This document shows, piece after piece, positions 10,070-18,991 of a stretch of DNA of 42,942 nucleotides. Source of the DNA: Oscillospiraceae bacterium (GTDB lineage: Bacteria; Bacillota; Clostridia; Oscillospirales; Acutalibacteraceae); the NCBI GenBank assembly GCA_009777055.1, contig WRMQ01000009.1, forward strand, positions 1-42,942. The letters are read 5' to 3'. Made by a program: the position numbers and the translations under genes. The notes beneath the pieces were generated by a model. That model saw only the letters and a program-made list of their open reading frames with translations, did not search any database and had not been told where the DNA came from. Position 1 is the stretch's first letter. Each line of letters opens with the position of its first letter.

Positions 10070-10979
10070 ATACCTTCTCCTTTAAATACCGAGAGATCGA
10101 GAGCGTGCTCCCGCCGACGCCGGTGATCAGGCCGACGCAGATGAAGCTCAGCAGCAGCAGGGGCAGGTGGTCCAGAAACGGAACCAGCGCGAACGCGCCG
10201 GACATGAGCTTGCCCAGCAAGGGCTCCAGGGCCTTGCCCAGGGCGAGATACACCACGAAAACGAAGGCCATGGAGACCAGCGAGCCCAGCACCCCCAGGC
10301 TGATGCCCTCCACCAGGAAGGGCCAGCGGATGAAGGAGGGCGCGGCGCCCACGCTCTTCATCACCTTGATCTCCTGCTGGCGGGAATACATCGTGGCCTG
10401 CACCGTGCTGGAAATGATGAACACCGACACCACCAGCAGGATGGAGATCATGGCGACGCCCGCGATGGACAGCGCCTTTTGCAGCGCGCTCAGCTGCGCC
10501 GCGATGCCCTGAAAGTGCCGCACGCTTTCCACCGAGGGGTCGATGAGCCGCAGCTGCTCAATGAGCTCCGTGTACTGCTCCATGCTCCGGGGCTGCACCT
10601 CAAAGCCCTGGGGCATGAACTGCATGTCCAGGCCTTCGAGCAGGGCGTAGGTGTCCTGGTTGGACGACAGGGTGCGCTCCAGGGCCTCCTGGCTGGAGAT
10701 GAAGCGGACCTCCTTTACGGTGTCCAGCGCCTCTATCTGGTATTGCAGCCGCGTAAGCTCCGCCTCCTGCGCGTCGTCACGCAGATACACCATGATAACA
10801 TTGCGGGCGTAGAACTGATTCATCATGACGTTGAGGTTGATCGCCGCCAGGAACACCAGGCCGATGAGCATGAGGCAGGACACGAGCACCAGCACCGAGG
10901 CGACGCTCATGGTGCGGTTCGCGCGGATGTTGCGAAACCCCATGCGGGTCAGGTAGGACCGTCCGCTGCTTCGCTGCAT
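10044..10979 (-). CDS. ftsX: Cell division protein FtsX (ABC-type permease)
   Basis: N-terminal GFRNIRANRTMSVASVLVLVSCLMLIGL, four-TM FtsX layout, genomic link to M23 hydrolase and ftsE. Confidence 0.9.
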   Translation of the reverse strand: MQRSSGRSYLTRMGFRNIRANRTMSVASVLVLVSCLMLIGLVFLAAINLNVMMNQFYARNVIMVYLRDDAQEAELTRLQYQIEALDTVKEVRFISSQEALERTLSSNQDTYALLEGLDMQFMPQGFEVQPRSMEQYTELIEQLRLIDPSVESVRHFQGIAAQLSALQKALSIAGVAMISILLVVSVFIISSTVQATMYSRQQEIKVMKSVGAAPSFIRWPFLVEGISLGVLGSLVSMAFVFVVYLALGKALEPLLGKLMSGAFALVPFLDHLPLLLLSFICVGLITGVGGSTLSISRYLKEKVYEKSELES

Positions 10980-11076
10980 ATTGACATCCTCCTTTGGGAA
11001 TTTGCGATTGCTTCGCTGTAATGCTTTTTGGTTGCAATGCTTGTTTTGTTAATGCTTGTTTTGTTATAGAAAAAAA

Positions 11077-11979
11077 TTAATGATAAAACGCCGAAAGACA
11101 GGCCTCCACATCCGCGCGCGTTCCCTGGAACGGCCCGGTTTTCTCCATCTTGAGGGAGGTCAGCGCCGCCGCCGTGCGCAGCGCAGAGGGAATTTCACGC
11201 GTCAGGCGCTCTGTGATGTAAGAGGCGAAGCAGCTGTCCCCGCGCCCGCTGCGCCCACTGAGATTGCGGGGCCGGAAGGGCTCGGTATAATACGCCGCGC
11301 CGTCAAAAATCAACACCTCCGTGTTGTGGGTGATCATGATCTCCATAGGCCGCTTCAACGGCCCGGAGCCCCATTCATAAAGCATGGCGGCGGCATGGCG
11401 GCGGTCTTCTGTGCCGGTTAGCGCCTGCGCCTCGGCGGCATCCGTTTTCAGATAGCGGATCAGGGGCAGCATCTCCCGCTTGCGGGGCCAGTCCTCAAAG
11501 GCCATCGCGCCGCCGGGCCGCACGCAGCGCAAAAAGCCCTGCACGTCCAGGGCCACGTCGCCCAGCTCCGCCGCGGCGCCGATCACGGCCTCATCAATAT
11601 CGCCGCGCATCAGCCCGGCGATGTGGTATACCGAAGCGCGTTCCTCCGGCAGATCTTCTATTGTATAGGAGGGAATACGGCTGAGCATCCGGCAGGCGCG
11701 GCGTTCCTTATCCGCCGTGAAGTAGGTGTTGGAGATGGATGTGCCGCTCTTCGAAGGGCAGGGAGCCAGGGTCACATTCCGTGCCCGGGCAAAGACGCTT
11801 TCCAGGTCGATTTCCGCCGGATCACATTTGCCCAGCGCCAGCACGCTGTGCCCCAGCGCCGAGGCCGCGTAAGCGGAATACACCACCGCGCCGCCGATCT
11901 CGCGCACGGTATGGCCCAGGTGGTCGGTATTGATATCCAGGGAGGGCTGGCCGATGATCAGCAGGTCGAAGGCAGGCAT
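11077..11979 (-). CDS. PfkB-family carbohydrate kinase
   Basis: IIGQPSLDIN, IGGAVVYSAYAASALGHSV, C-terminal GRSGRGDSCFASYI (PfkB GAGD-like catalytic motif region). Confidence 0.85.
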   Translation of the reverse strand: MPAFDLLIIGQPSLDINTDHLGHTVREIGGAVVYSAYAASALGHSVLALGKCDPAEIDLESVFARARNVTLAPCPSKSGTSISNTYFTADKERRACRMLSRIPSYTIEDLPEERASVYHIAGLMRGDIDEAVIGAAAELGDVALDVQGFLRCVRPGGAMAFEDWPRKREMLPLIRYLKTDAAEAQALTGTEDRRHAAAMLYEWGSGPLKRPMEIMITHNTEVLIFDGAAYYTEPFRPRNLSGRSGRGDSCFASYITERLTREIPSALRTAAALTSLKMEKTGPFQGTRADVEACLSAFYH

Positions 11980-12044
11980 GGGAATTATTCCTTTCAAGCA
12001 TTCCGGTCACATCGCGCGAAGCGACCGCGTCCACCGCAGGTGGG

Positions 12045-12863
12045 CTATTCCCCAAATGTTCTCAGCAGCTCGTCGTCCCGGGGGATGGGGGGCAGGCTCC
12101 GCGTCTGCCCCGCCGCGGCAGCCGTGGGCTGATACATGGTGATCGAGGGCCGGCGCCCCTGGGAGGCCGAAAGCCGCGCCGCGCCGCCGCCCGGCCGTTT
12201 CAAGCCGCCGTCGGCAGCCACAGCCCCGTTTTCCAGAATGATTACGCGCTTGTTGTAGTGGCGCACCAGGTCGTGGGCATGGGTGACCATCACCACGGTG
12301 GTGCCGGTCTCGTTGAGGTGGACGAAGAGATCCAGCAGCTCCTGGCTCATGCGGGGGTCAATGTTCCCCGTGGGCTCGTCGGCGATAATCAAATCCGGGT
12401 TGTTGGCCAGGGCCCTGGCGATCGCCACGCGCTGCTGCTCGCCGCCCGAAAGCTCGCTGGGCTTGCAGCGCACCTTTTGCGTGAGCCCCACCAGCTGCAG
12501 CAGATATTCCACCCGCTCGTGGATTTTTTTCTCCCTCGCCCCCACCACGCGCATGGCGAAGGCAATGTTGTCGTAGACATCCATGGAGGCGATGAGGCGG
12601 AAATCCTGAAACACCACGCCCATCTGCCGCCGGAACAGCGGAATCTGGCGCGGCATGAGCTCGTTGAGCTCAAAACGCCCCACCCGGATGCTGCCGCTGC
12701 TGGGCACCTCCTCGTGGAGCAGCAGCTTCAAAAAGGTGCTCTTGCCCGCGCCCGACGCGCCCACCACAAACACGAATTCCCGCGGCGCGATGTGCAGGTT
12801 CATGTTCCGCAGCGCCACCGTACCGTTGGGGTATTCTTTTGTCACATCCCGAAAAGCAATCAT
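12045..12863 (-). CDS. ftsE: Cell division ATP-binding protein FtsE with a C-terminal extension
   Basis: FVFVVGASGAGKSTFLKLLLHEE, SGGEQQRVAIARALANNPDLIIADEPTGNIDP. Confidence 0.93.
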   Translation of the reverse strand: MIAFRDVTKEYPNGTVALRNMNLHIAPREFVFVVGASGAGKSTFLKLLLHEEVPSSGSIRVGRFELNELMPRQIPLFRRQMGVVFQDFRLIASMDVYDNIAFAMRVVGAREKKIHERVEYLLQLVGLTQKVRCKPSELSGGEQQRVAIARALANNPDLIIADEPTGNIDPRMSQELLDLFVHLNETGTTVVMVTHAHDLVRHYNKRVIILENGAVAADGGLKRPGGGAARLSASQGRRPSITMYQPTAAAAGQTRSLPPIPRDDELLRTFGE

Positions 12864-13071
12864 GTTGATCCCTGCTCCCTATCGCACTTTTCTCTTCTTT
12901 CGCTTCTCCTTCATGTTTACCGCTCTAATGCTGTAATTTACAAAATTATACAAATTGTGCAAATTTATGTAATATTAATGCCCAGTATTTGCCGCGCCCT
13001 ACAAAATACCGATGGGCGGAATTTCCTCCGCCCAATCGAAATCACCTGTTATCACACTGAACTTTACCGCA

Positions 13072-14163
13072 TTAATAACGCGTTGGGCGGGCGTCCAGAT
13101 ATTTTTTCACCATCAGCGCTACTTTAAAAACGATAGCGTCGTCGAATTCCCGCAGGTCAAGCCCGGTGAGCTTCTTGATCTTTTCCAGCCGGTAGACCAG
13201 GGTATTGCGGTGCACAAAGAGCTTGCGGGAGGTCTCGGACACGTTGAGGTTGTTTTCAAAGAACTTTTGAATGGTAAACAGGGTCTCCTGATCCAGGCTG
13301 TCGATGGTGCCGCGTTTGAACACCTCCTGCAGGAACATGCCGCACAGGCGCTTGGGCAGCTGATAGATCAGCCGCGCGATGCCAAGGTAGTCGTAGCTGA
13401 TGATCTTTTTCTCGGTGTCGAACACCTTGCCCACTTCAAGAGAGACCTGCGCCTCTTTATAGGAGGCGGCGAGCTCCGGAATGGTGGTGACCGTGGTGCC
13501 GATGCCGATGCTGGGCTGGCTGTAAAACTCCGTGCTCACCGCGTCCGCGATGGAGCGGGCCAGCTTTTCCAGGTCCCGGGCGTCCAGGCTGCCGCGCACC
13601 TCCTTCACCAGCGCGATATCGGTTTCACTGACGCTGATGACGAAATCCTTCGTGCGGTCGGGAAAGAGGGACTGCACGGTGTCGAACACCGAAACCTCGC
13701 AGTTGTCCCCCATGCGGATGAGAAGGACCGCCCGGGGCACCTCGCTGTTGAAATGCAGCTCCCGCGTGCGCAGATAAATATCGCCGGGCAGAATGTTATC
13801 CAGAATGACGTTTTTGATGAAATTCGCGCGGTCGAAGCGCTCGCCCGCGAACTGCTCCACGCTGCCCAGAGTCACGCCGCACAGGGCGGCATAGTGCTGG
13901 GCCAGGTCGTCCGCGCCGTCAATCAGCACCGCGAAGAGGCTGCCCGACTGATTTTCCAGCCGGCAAAAGCTGCGGGCGCCCAGCACCACGGGGCCCTCGG
14001 CGGAAAACACCGGAACAACATCCTCGCCGCAGTTTTCGCCCAGCCTACCCGTTTCACTGCAGGCAATGAGAACGCCGTTTTCGTCCACCACCCCTGCCAT
14101 GCGCTCAATGGCCTCGCTGACCTGGTGAATCATCCCCTGAAACAGCCGGTTTGACATCGCCAA
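13072..14163 (-). CDS. CdaR/PucR-type sugar diacid regulator
   Basis: N-terminal diacid-sensor-like region; C-terminal PucR HTH FFENNLNVSETSRKLFVHRNTLVYRLEKIKKLTGLDLREFDDA. Confidence 0.88.
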   Translation of the reverse strand: MAMSNRLFQGMIHQVSEAIERMAGVVDENGVLIACSETGRLGENCGEDVVPVFSAEGPVVLGARSFCRLENQSGSLFAVLIDGADDLAQHYAALCGVTLGSVEQFAGERFDRANFIKNVILDNILPGDIYLRTRELHFNSEVPRAVLLIRMGDNCEVSVFDTVQSLFPDRTKDFVISVSETDIALVKEVRGSLDARDLEKLARSIADAVSTEFYSQPSIGIGTTVTTIPELAASYKEAQVSLEVGKVFDTEKKIISYDYLGIARLIYQLPKRLCGMFLQEVFKRGTIDSLDQETLFTIQKFFENNLNVSETSRKLFVHRNTLVYRLEKIKKLTGLDLREFDDAIVFKVALMVKKYLDARPTRY

Positions 14164-14493
14164 CTCCCCTATCAGTCTTTACTGGTTCTTCATTCTTTGC
14201 CGTTTCTTCGGCAGATTGGTTATATTGTACACTATTTCTAAATCTTTTGCAAGGGGATAAATAAATTTTTTTTGCTTCCGGCGCAAATTTTACGGGATTC
14301 TCTTCGGATATCAGATCCTAATTACAAATAATGTCAAATATCGCCGCTTTCCTGGCAAGATATACGAAAATGCAAAGTGATTCTTATGCACATTGCTTCT
14401 TGTGCAAAATGTCAAGACGGCTCCCGCGCCCCGCGCGATGAACATTTCCGCGTCGAAAATCCGAAAAAAGATAGACTGATTTCAAGAAAAGGC

Positions 14494-14522
14494 TTGCTTT
14501 TTTTTTGAATATCATGTAAAAT
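14494..14522 (+). promoter_or_regulatory. Putative sigma-A promoter TTGCTT-N17-TAAAAT
   Basis: Near-consensus boxes with 17-bp spacer upstream of the CDS at 14582. Confidence 0.55.
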
Positions 14523-14581
14523 AGGGGAAAGCCCTATGGTTTAAAACACTAGGGGCAAATTTGAAGGAGGTCCTGGATATT

Positions 14582-15967
14582 ATGAAAACGATGAAGAAGT
14601 TACTGGCACTGCTTCTTTCCGTGCTGCTGCTTGTCGGCGCTTTCGGCATTGGCTCCGCGGCAAGCGCCGAAGAAGAGGAGGAAGCGGCTCCCTTCTTTTC
14701 GGCAAAAGACCCGGAAAACAATTACGACAAATACCTTTCCCTGATCTCGGATCTGGGCGACCTTGGAAGCTCCTCAACCACTCTGTGGCGTGATTATCTG
14801 AAGCTGCTGCGCGAGAAGAACAACGTCAACACCATCTCCGGCGAGCCCGCGCTGACCGAGGCCGAAGAGGAGCAGCTCGCGAATTGGAAGGAGCAGGTTG
14901 AGACGCTTAAGGAGCAACTCGTTCTCCCCCCGGGCAGCACATTCATCCCCTCCAGCTTTTTCAACTCTTCCCACAACCCTCCGATGGGGCCGGGGCGCAC
15001 ATGGGCGCCGGGCAGCGTCGCCTGGGTCGGGCTGATTTTCGAGCCCGGCGTTCTGATCAATGAATTCCACAGCGAGAAATACGGTCTGGGCCAGTCTTAT
15101 TACGAAGCAAAGAGCGCCGGCCTAACCGAAATTGACGGTGAGCCATTCTATTTCTCAAGATTCTACTACGGCAATTTGGGTTATATGGTCGCCAGTAACG
15201 TGGAGGATGACCTTTTTGTGGATACCCCCATCGCGGTGCCCAGCGTCGGCGATAACGCTATTGGCCTGAAAAACAGCGGCGTCCCCGATTTTCCTTTGGT
15301 GGAGTCCGCCACCGCGTATTACCCTGTGGCGGGAACGGTCTATACCGGTTCAATCAGCACCATCCCCATGCGCGTCAGCCCTTATGAAGTGAGGCATTTC
15401 GGCGCTTTGGAGAACACGGAAATCGACGACGAGCTGATCCCCATCGACTTCGTCTGTGAATACATGGGGCAGGATGGGACCATGACCGAAGCGCGCTTCG
15501 TGGGCTGGAGGATCACTGGTTTTACAAGTAAAGACAGCACATCACCATATGGCGTAAAAATGCAGTGCGGCACAGAATTATATAAAGAACCGGGTCTCTA
15601 CAATTACGTCATCACCCTGGAAGCTGAATGGGAAATCAATCCCGATAATCCGCCGCCCCAGATTCCCGCGACAGTGACCGCGAGAACCTGGAACTGGCTG
15701 CTGGCCCGCCTGAAGAACCTGTTCGACCTCACCGCGCAAAGAAAAGGGTATTACAGCGAGGAAGACTTCGATACGCCGAAAGAATACGATGACTGGCTCA
15801 CAGATTGGGATGAGCCGATTCCGCGCTCCCACCAAATCATGGGGGGCCTGCTGGCCTGGCTGCTGCCCTTTGCTGAATGGCTGACTAACGTTACCGGCTG
15901 GAACCTGTTTGTTTTCCTGCAGGATGATTTGGGATTAGACCTGCCAGACTTTTTAACAGGAGGATAA
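14582..15967 (+). CDS. Secreted protein of unknown function
   Basis: RBS AAGGAGG; signal peptide MKTMKKLLALLLSVLLLVGAFGIGSAASA; no recognised domain. Confidence 0.8.
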   Translation: MKTMKKLLALLLSVLLLVGAFGIGSAASAEEEEEAAPFFSAKDPENNYDKYLSLISDLGDLGSSSTTLWRDYLKLLREKNNVNTISGEPALTEAEEEQLANWKEQVETLKEQLVLPPGSTFIPSSFFNSSHNPPMGPGRTWAPGSVAWVGLIFEPGVLINEFHSEKYGLGQSYYEAKSAGLTEIDGEPFYFSRFYYGNLGYMVASNVEDDLFVDTPIAVPSVGDNAIGLKNSGVPDFPLVESATAYYPVAGTVYTGSISTIPMRVSPYEVRHFGALENTEIDDELIPIDFVCEYMGQDGTMTEARFVGWRITGFTSKDSTSPYGVKMQCGTELYKEPGLYNYVITLEAEWEINPDNPPPQIPATVTARTWNWLLARLKNLFDLTAQRKGYYSEEDFDTPKEYDDWLTDWDEPIPRSHQIMGGLLAWLLPFAEWLTNVTGWNLFVFLQDDLGLDLPDFLTGG

Positions 15968-16056
15968 ACTCAGAAATATTCCGCTTGATTGTTTAAATAC
16001 TAAGGATGTTTGACCACATGCTTTTTTTCCTCTTGACGAAAGGAGACGCGCACAAC

Positions 16057-16398
16057 ATGCTCAAGAAATTTTTAGCTGTCCTGCTTGCCCTGGCCGCTGT
16101 GCTTTCGGTTATGACCCTGGTGGCGAACGCCCTTGGCGCCGAGCCCGCCGGGGTGATGAGCGAGAACCCGGACCCCCCGCCGCCCTCCGTTCCCCCCGAA
16201 GAATCAATAAAAAACGACACGACCAGCGCGGCGACAGTAACCTCCGGCACGACGAAAAGCCTTGCCGAACGCCTCTCTGAATTTTGGGGATGGTTCTACC
16301 CCGTGTTCAACGTGATTTACGAATACGGCTACGTGCTGGTTTCAAAGGCACTGGTCGGGGTCGTTGACATCTTCCTCAGAGTGATCGGCATCATGTAA
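16057..16398 (+). CDS. Small secreted or membrane protein of unknown function
   Basis: RBS GAAAGGAG; signal peptide MLKKFLAVLLALAAVLSVMTLVANALGA; C-terminal hydrophobic helix. Confidence 0.75.
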   Translation: MLKKFLAVLLALAAVLSVMTLVANALGAEPAGVMSENPDPPPPSVPPEESIKNDTTSAATVTSGTTKSLAERLSEFWGWFYPVFNVIYEYGYVLVSKALVGVVDIFLRVIGIM

Positions 16399-16417
16399 CA
16401 ACCGCCAAAAAGAGCTT

Positions 16418-16452
16418 GGGATCATCGGCTATGCCGGTGGTCCCGTTTTTTT
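16418..16452 (+). terminator. Rho-independent terminator
   Basis: GGGATCATCGGC-TAT-GCCGGTGGTCCC stem (with G-T pairs) followed by GTTTTTTTG. Confidence 0.75.
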
Positions 16453-16528
16453 GCGCCAAAAATTCCTGCACCTCTTTTCCGTTTCTTCATATGATGACAG
16501 TGTAAGCTACAGGAAAGGAGGTTGAACC

Positions 16529-16645
16529 ATGTTCGGATGCGGCGGCAACAACAACTTTTTGTTCCTGATCCTGCTTCTGCTGCTTTGCGGCGGCAACAAC
16601 AGCAACTGCGGCAACGATTTCAACTGCGGTTGCTGCAACGGCTAG
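16529..16645 (+). CDS. Tiny Gly/Asn/Cys-rich hydrophobic protein (38 aa)
   Basis: Strong RBS AGGAAAGGAGG; MFGCGGNNNFLFLILLLLLCGGNNSNCGNDFNCGCCNG; absent from the supplied ORF track because it is short. Confidence 0.65.
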   Translation: MFGCGGNNNFLFLILLLLLCGGNNSNCGNDFNCGCCNG

Positions 16646-16743
16646 GCAAAACCGGGCGATCCCGTGCATAGCGCTCCCGCGGACCGCATATCCATGCAAT
16701 GTGCGGAGAATGTGCACAAAATAAAAAAATGGGGGGTCATCTC

Positions 16744-16884
16744 ATGAATTGTAACATCAACTCTCTCATCCCGCTGCTGCTGCTGCTGTGCCTGCTGGGT
16801 TCCTTTGGCAACAACAACAACAACAATTGCTGCTGCCCCGACAATGGCTTGTTCGGCCCGGGCAGCCATGGCTGCGGATGCTGA
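16744..16884 (+). CDS. Tiny Asn/Cys-rich hydrophobic protein (46 aa), similar in composition to the neighbour at 16529
   Basis: MNCNINSLIPLLLLLCLLGSFGNNNNNNCCCPDNGLFGPGSHGCGC. Confidence 0.65.
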   Translation: MNCNINSLIPLLLLLCLLGSFGNNNNNNCCCPDNGLFGPGSHGCGC

Positions 16885-16960
16885 CGCGGACGCGTGAAAA
16901 GTAAAGTGAGTGCAACTCCCTGGACGATGCGATTTAGAACATACAGGCTTTGAAAGAAGC

Positions 16961-17008
16961 AAAAAAGACAAGAGGCAGGCGGAGCGCTTGCCTCTTGCGT
17001 CTTTTTTT
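16961..17008. terminator. Bidirectional terminator between the small-protein genes and clpX
   Basis: AAGAGGCAGGC...GCTTGCCTCTT stem flanked by A-tract and T-tract. Confidence 0.75.
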
Positions 17009-17025
17009 GTTTTCACAGGGGAAGC

Positions 17026-18306
17026 TTATACGACCTTTGGCTTGCTGCGTTTCGCCGGGTTGCGCTCAAGCATAGGCGCGGTACCCTCCACAACGCAGGC
17101 GCGGTTGATCACCACACGCTCCACCGTGGAGTCGGAGGGCAGGGAATACATCATCGGCTGCAGCACTTCCTCCAGAATGGAGCGCAGCCCCCGGGCGCCG
17201 GTCTCTTTGGACAGCGTTTTTTCGGCGATGGCCACCAGGGCGTCCCGCTCCAGCTCCAGCTCCACGTCGTCATAGAGGAACAGCTGCTGGAACTGCTTGA
17301 GCAAGGCGTTGCGCGGCTCGCTGAGAATGCGCACGAGGGCCTCCACGTCCAGCTCCTCCAGCGTGGTGATTACCGGCAGGCGGCCAACGAGCTCCGGAAT
17401 AATGCCATAACGCACCAGATCCTGATGCACGGCCTGCCGGATGAGCTGATCGTACTTCGATTTGGATTTGTCCTTGATCTGCGCGCCAAAGCCCATGGAG
17501 GAGCCCCCCACGCGGCGTTCGATGATCTGTTCGATGCCCGCGAAGGCGCCGCCGCAAATGAAGAGAATGTTGGCGGTGTCGATCTGCAAAAAATCATCCT
17601 GAGGATGCTTGCGCCCGCCCCGGGGCGGCACATTGGCCACGGTGCCCTCCAGAATCTTCAGCAGCGCCTGCTGCACGCCCTCGCCGCTTACGTCGCGGGT
17701 GATGGAGGGGTTTTCGCTCTTGCGGGAAATTTTATCGATTTCGTCAATATAGATGATGCCCTGCTGGGCGCGGTTGACGTCGTAATCCGCGGCTTGAATC
17801 AGGCGCAGGAGAATATTCTCCACATCCTCGCCCACATAGCCGGCCTCGGTGAGGGTGGTGGCGTCGGCGATGGCGAAGGGAACATCCAGAATCCGCGCCA
17901 GAGTCTGCGCCAGCATGGTCTTGCCCACGCCCGTGGGGCCCAGCAGCAGCACGTTGCTCTTCTGAATTTCCACAGCCTGATGCCGGTCATTCTGATGGGT
18001 GATGCGCTTATAGTGGTTATACACCGCCACGCTCAGGGCGATCTTGGCGGCATCCTGCCCAATGACAAAGGAATCCAACTGCCGCCGGATTTCCTCCGGC
18101 GTGGGGAGGCGGTTGAAGTTGACGCTGCGGGGCATTTCGCTGGGACGCGCCGGGCCGCCTGTTTCGGCCAGGATATCGCAGCACAAATCCACGCATTCAT
18201 TGCAGATATAGACCCCCGGTCCGGCGATCAGCTTTTCGATTTGCGCCTGCGATTTTCCGCAGAAGGAGCAGACCACGATGGGCTCCCTGCGATCATCCAT
18301 CGCCAT
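17026..18306 (-). CDS. clpX: ATP-dependent protease ATP-binding subunit ClpX
   Basis: Zn-finger CSFCGKSQ...[45 protein letters not shown]. Confidence 0.97.
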   Translation of the reverse strand: MAMDDRREPIVVCSFCGKSQAQIEKLIAGPGVYICNECVDLCCDILAETGGPARPSEMPRSVNFNRLPTPEEIRRQLDSFVIGQDAAKIALSVAVYNHYKRITHQNDRHQAVEIQKSNVLLLGPTGVGKTMLAQTLARILDVPFAIADATTLTEAGYVGEDVENILLRLIQAADYDVNRAQQGIIYIDEIDKISRKSENPSITRDVSGEGVQQALLKILEGTVANVPPRGGRKHPQDDFLQIDTANILFICGGAFAGIEQIIERRVGGSSMGFGAQIKDKSKSKYDQLIRQAVHQDLVRYGIIPELVGRLPVITTLEELDVEALVRILSEPRNALLKQFQQLFLYDDVELELERDALVAIAEKTLSKETGARGLRSILEEVLQPMMYSLPSDSTVERVVINRACVVEGTAPMLERNPAKRSKPKVV

Positions 18307-18352
18307 AAAGCATTTCTCCTATCTTTGTGCCTCTGCCTGTTTTAACTTCCTG

Positions 18353-18934
18353 TCAGCGCTTGGTCAAAATCTTATCCACCAGGCCGTAGCGCATGGCCTC
18401 CTCGGCGGTCATATAGAAATCCCGCTCGGTGTCGCGTTCAATGACATCCAGGGGCTGACCCGTGTTTTCCGCCAGAAGCTTGTTCAGCCGCGCTCTGGTG
18501 CTGATGATATGGTCGGCCACGATCTTGATCTCGGTGGCCTGGCCCTGGGCGCCGCCCATGGGCTGGTGCATCATGATTTCGCTGTTGGGCAGGGCCATGC
18601 GCTTGCCCCTCGCCCCCGCCGCCAGCAGGAAGGAGCCCATAGAGGCCGCCATGCCCATGCAGATGGTGGAAACGTCGCACTTGATATAGTTCATCGTGTC
18701 AAAGATCGCCAGGCCCGCGCTCACGGAGCCGCCGGGGCTGTTGATATAGAAGCTGATGTCTTTTTCGGGATCCTCGGCCTCCAGATGCAGCAGCTGGGCG
18801 ATCAAGAGGGAGGCCGTCACATCGTTGACCTGATCCGACAGGATGACGATGCGCTCATTGAGCAGCCGCGAAAAAATGTCGAACGAGCGCTCTCCCCGCC
18901 CGGTTTGCTCAATAACCATGGGAACCAGTGACAT
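18353..18934 (-). CDS. clpP: ATP-dependent Clp protease proteolytic subunit ClpP
   Basis: [69 protein letters not shown]. Confidence 0.97.
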   Translation of the reverse strand: MSLVPMVIEQTGRGERSFDIFSRLLNERIVILSDQVNDVTASLLIAQLLHLEAEDPEKDISFYINSPGGSVSAGLAIFDTMNYIKCDVSTICMGMAASMGSFLLAAGARGKRMALPNSEIMMHQPMGGAQGQATEIKIVADHIISTRARLNKLLAENTGQPLDVIERDTERDFYMTAEEAMRYGLVDKILTKR

Positions 18935-18991
18935 AGGACATGCCCTCCTTTATAATATCATTGTAGAAAGTATCGTGCCTGGCGCGGGCTT

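Noticed and set aside
14164-14493. Structured RNA or riboswitch in the 330-bp gap before the secreted-protein gene
   Set aside because: Only a short TGCACA...TGTGCA hairpin was seen; no recognisable riboswitch core, and it lies upstream of the putative promoter
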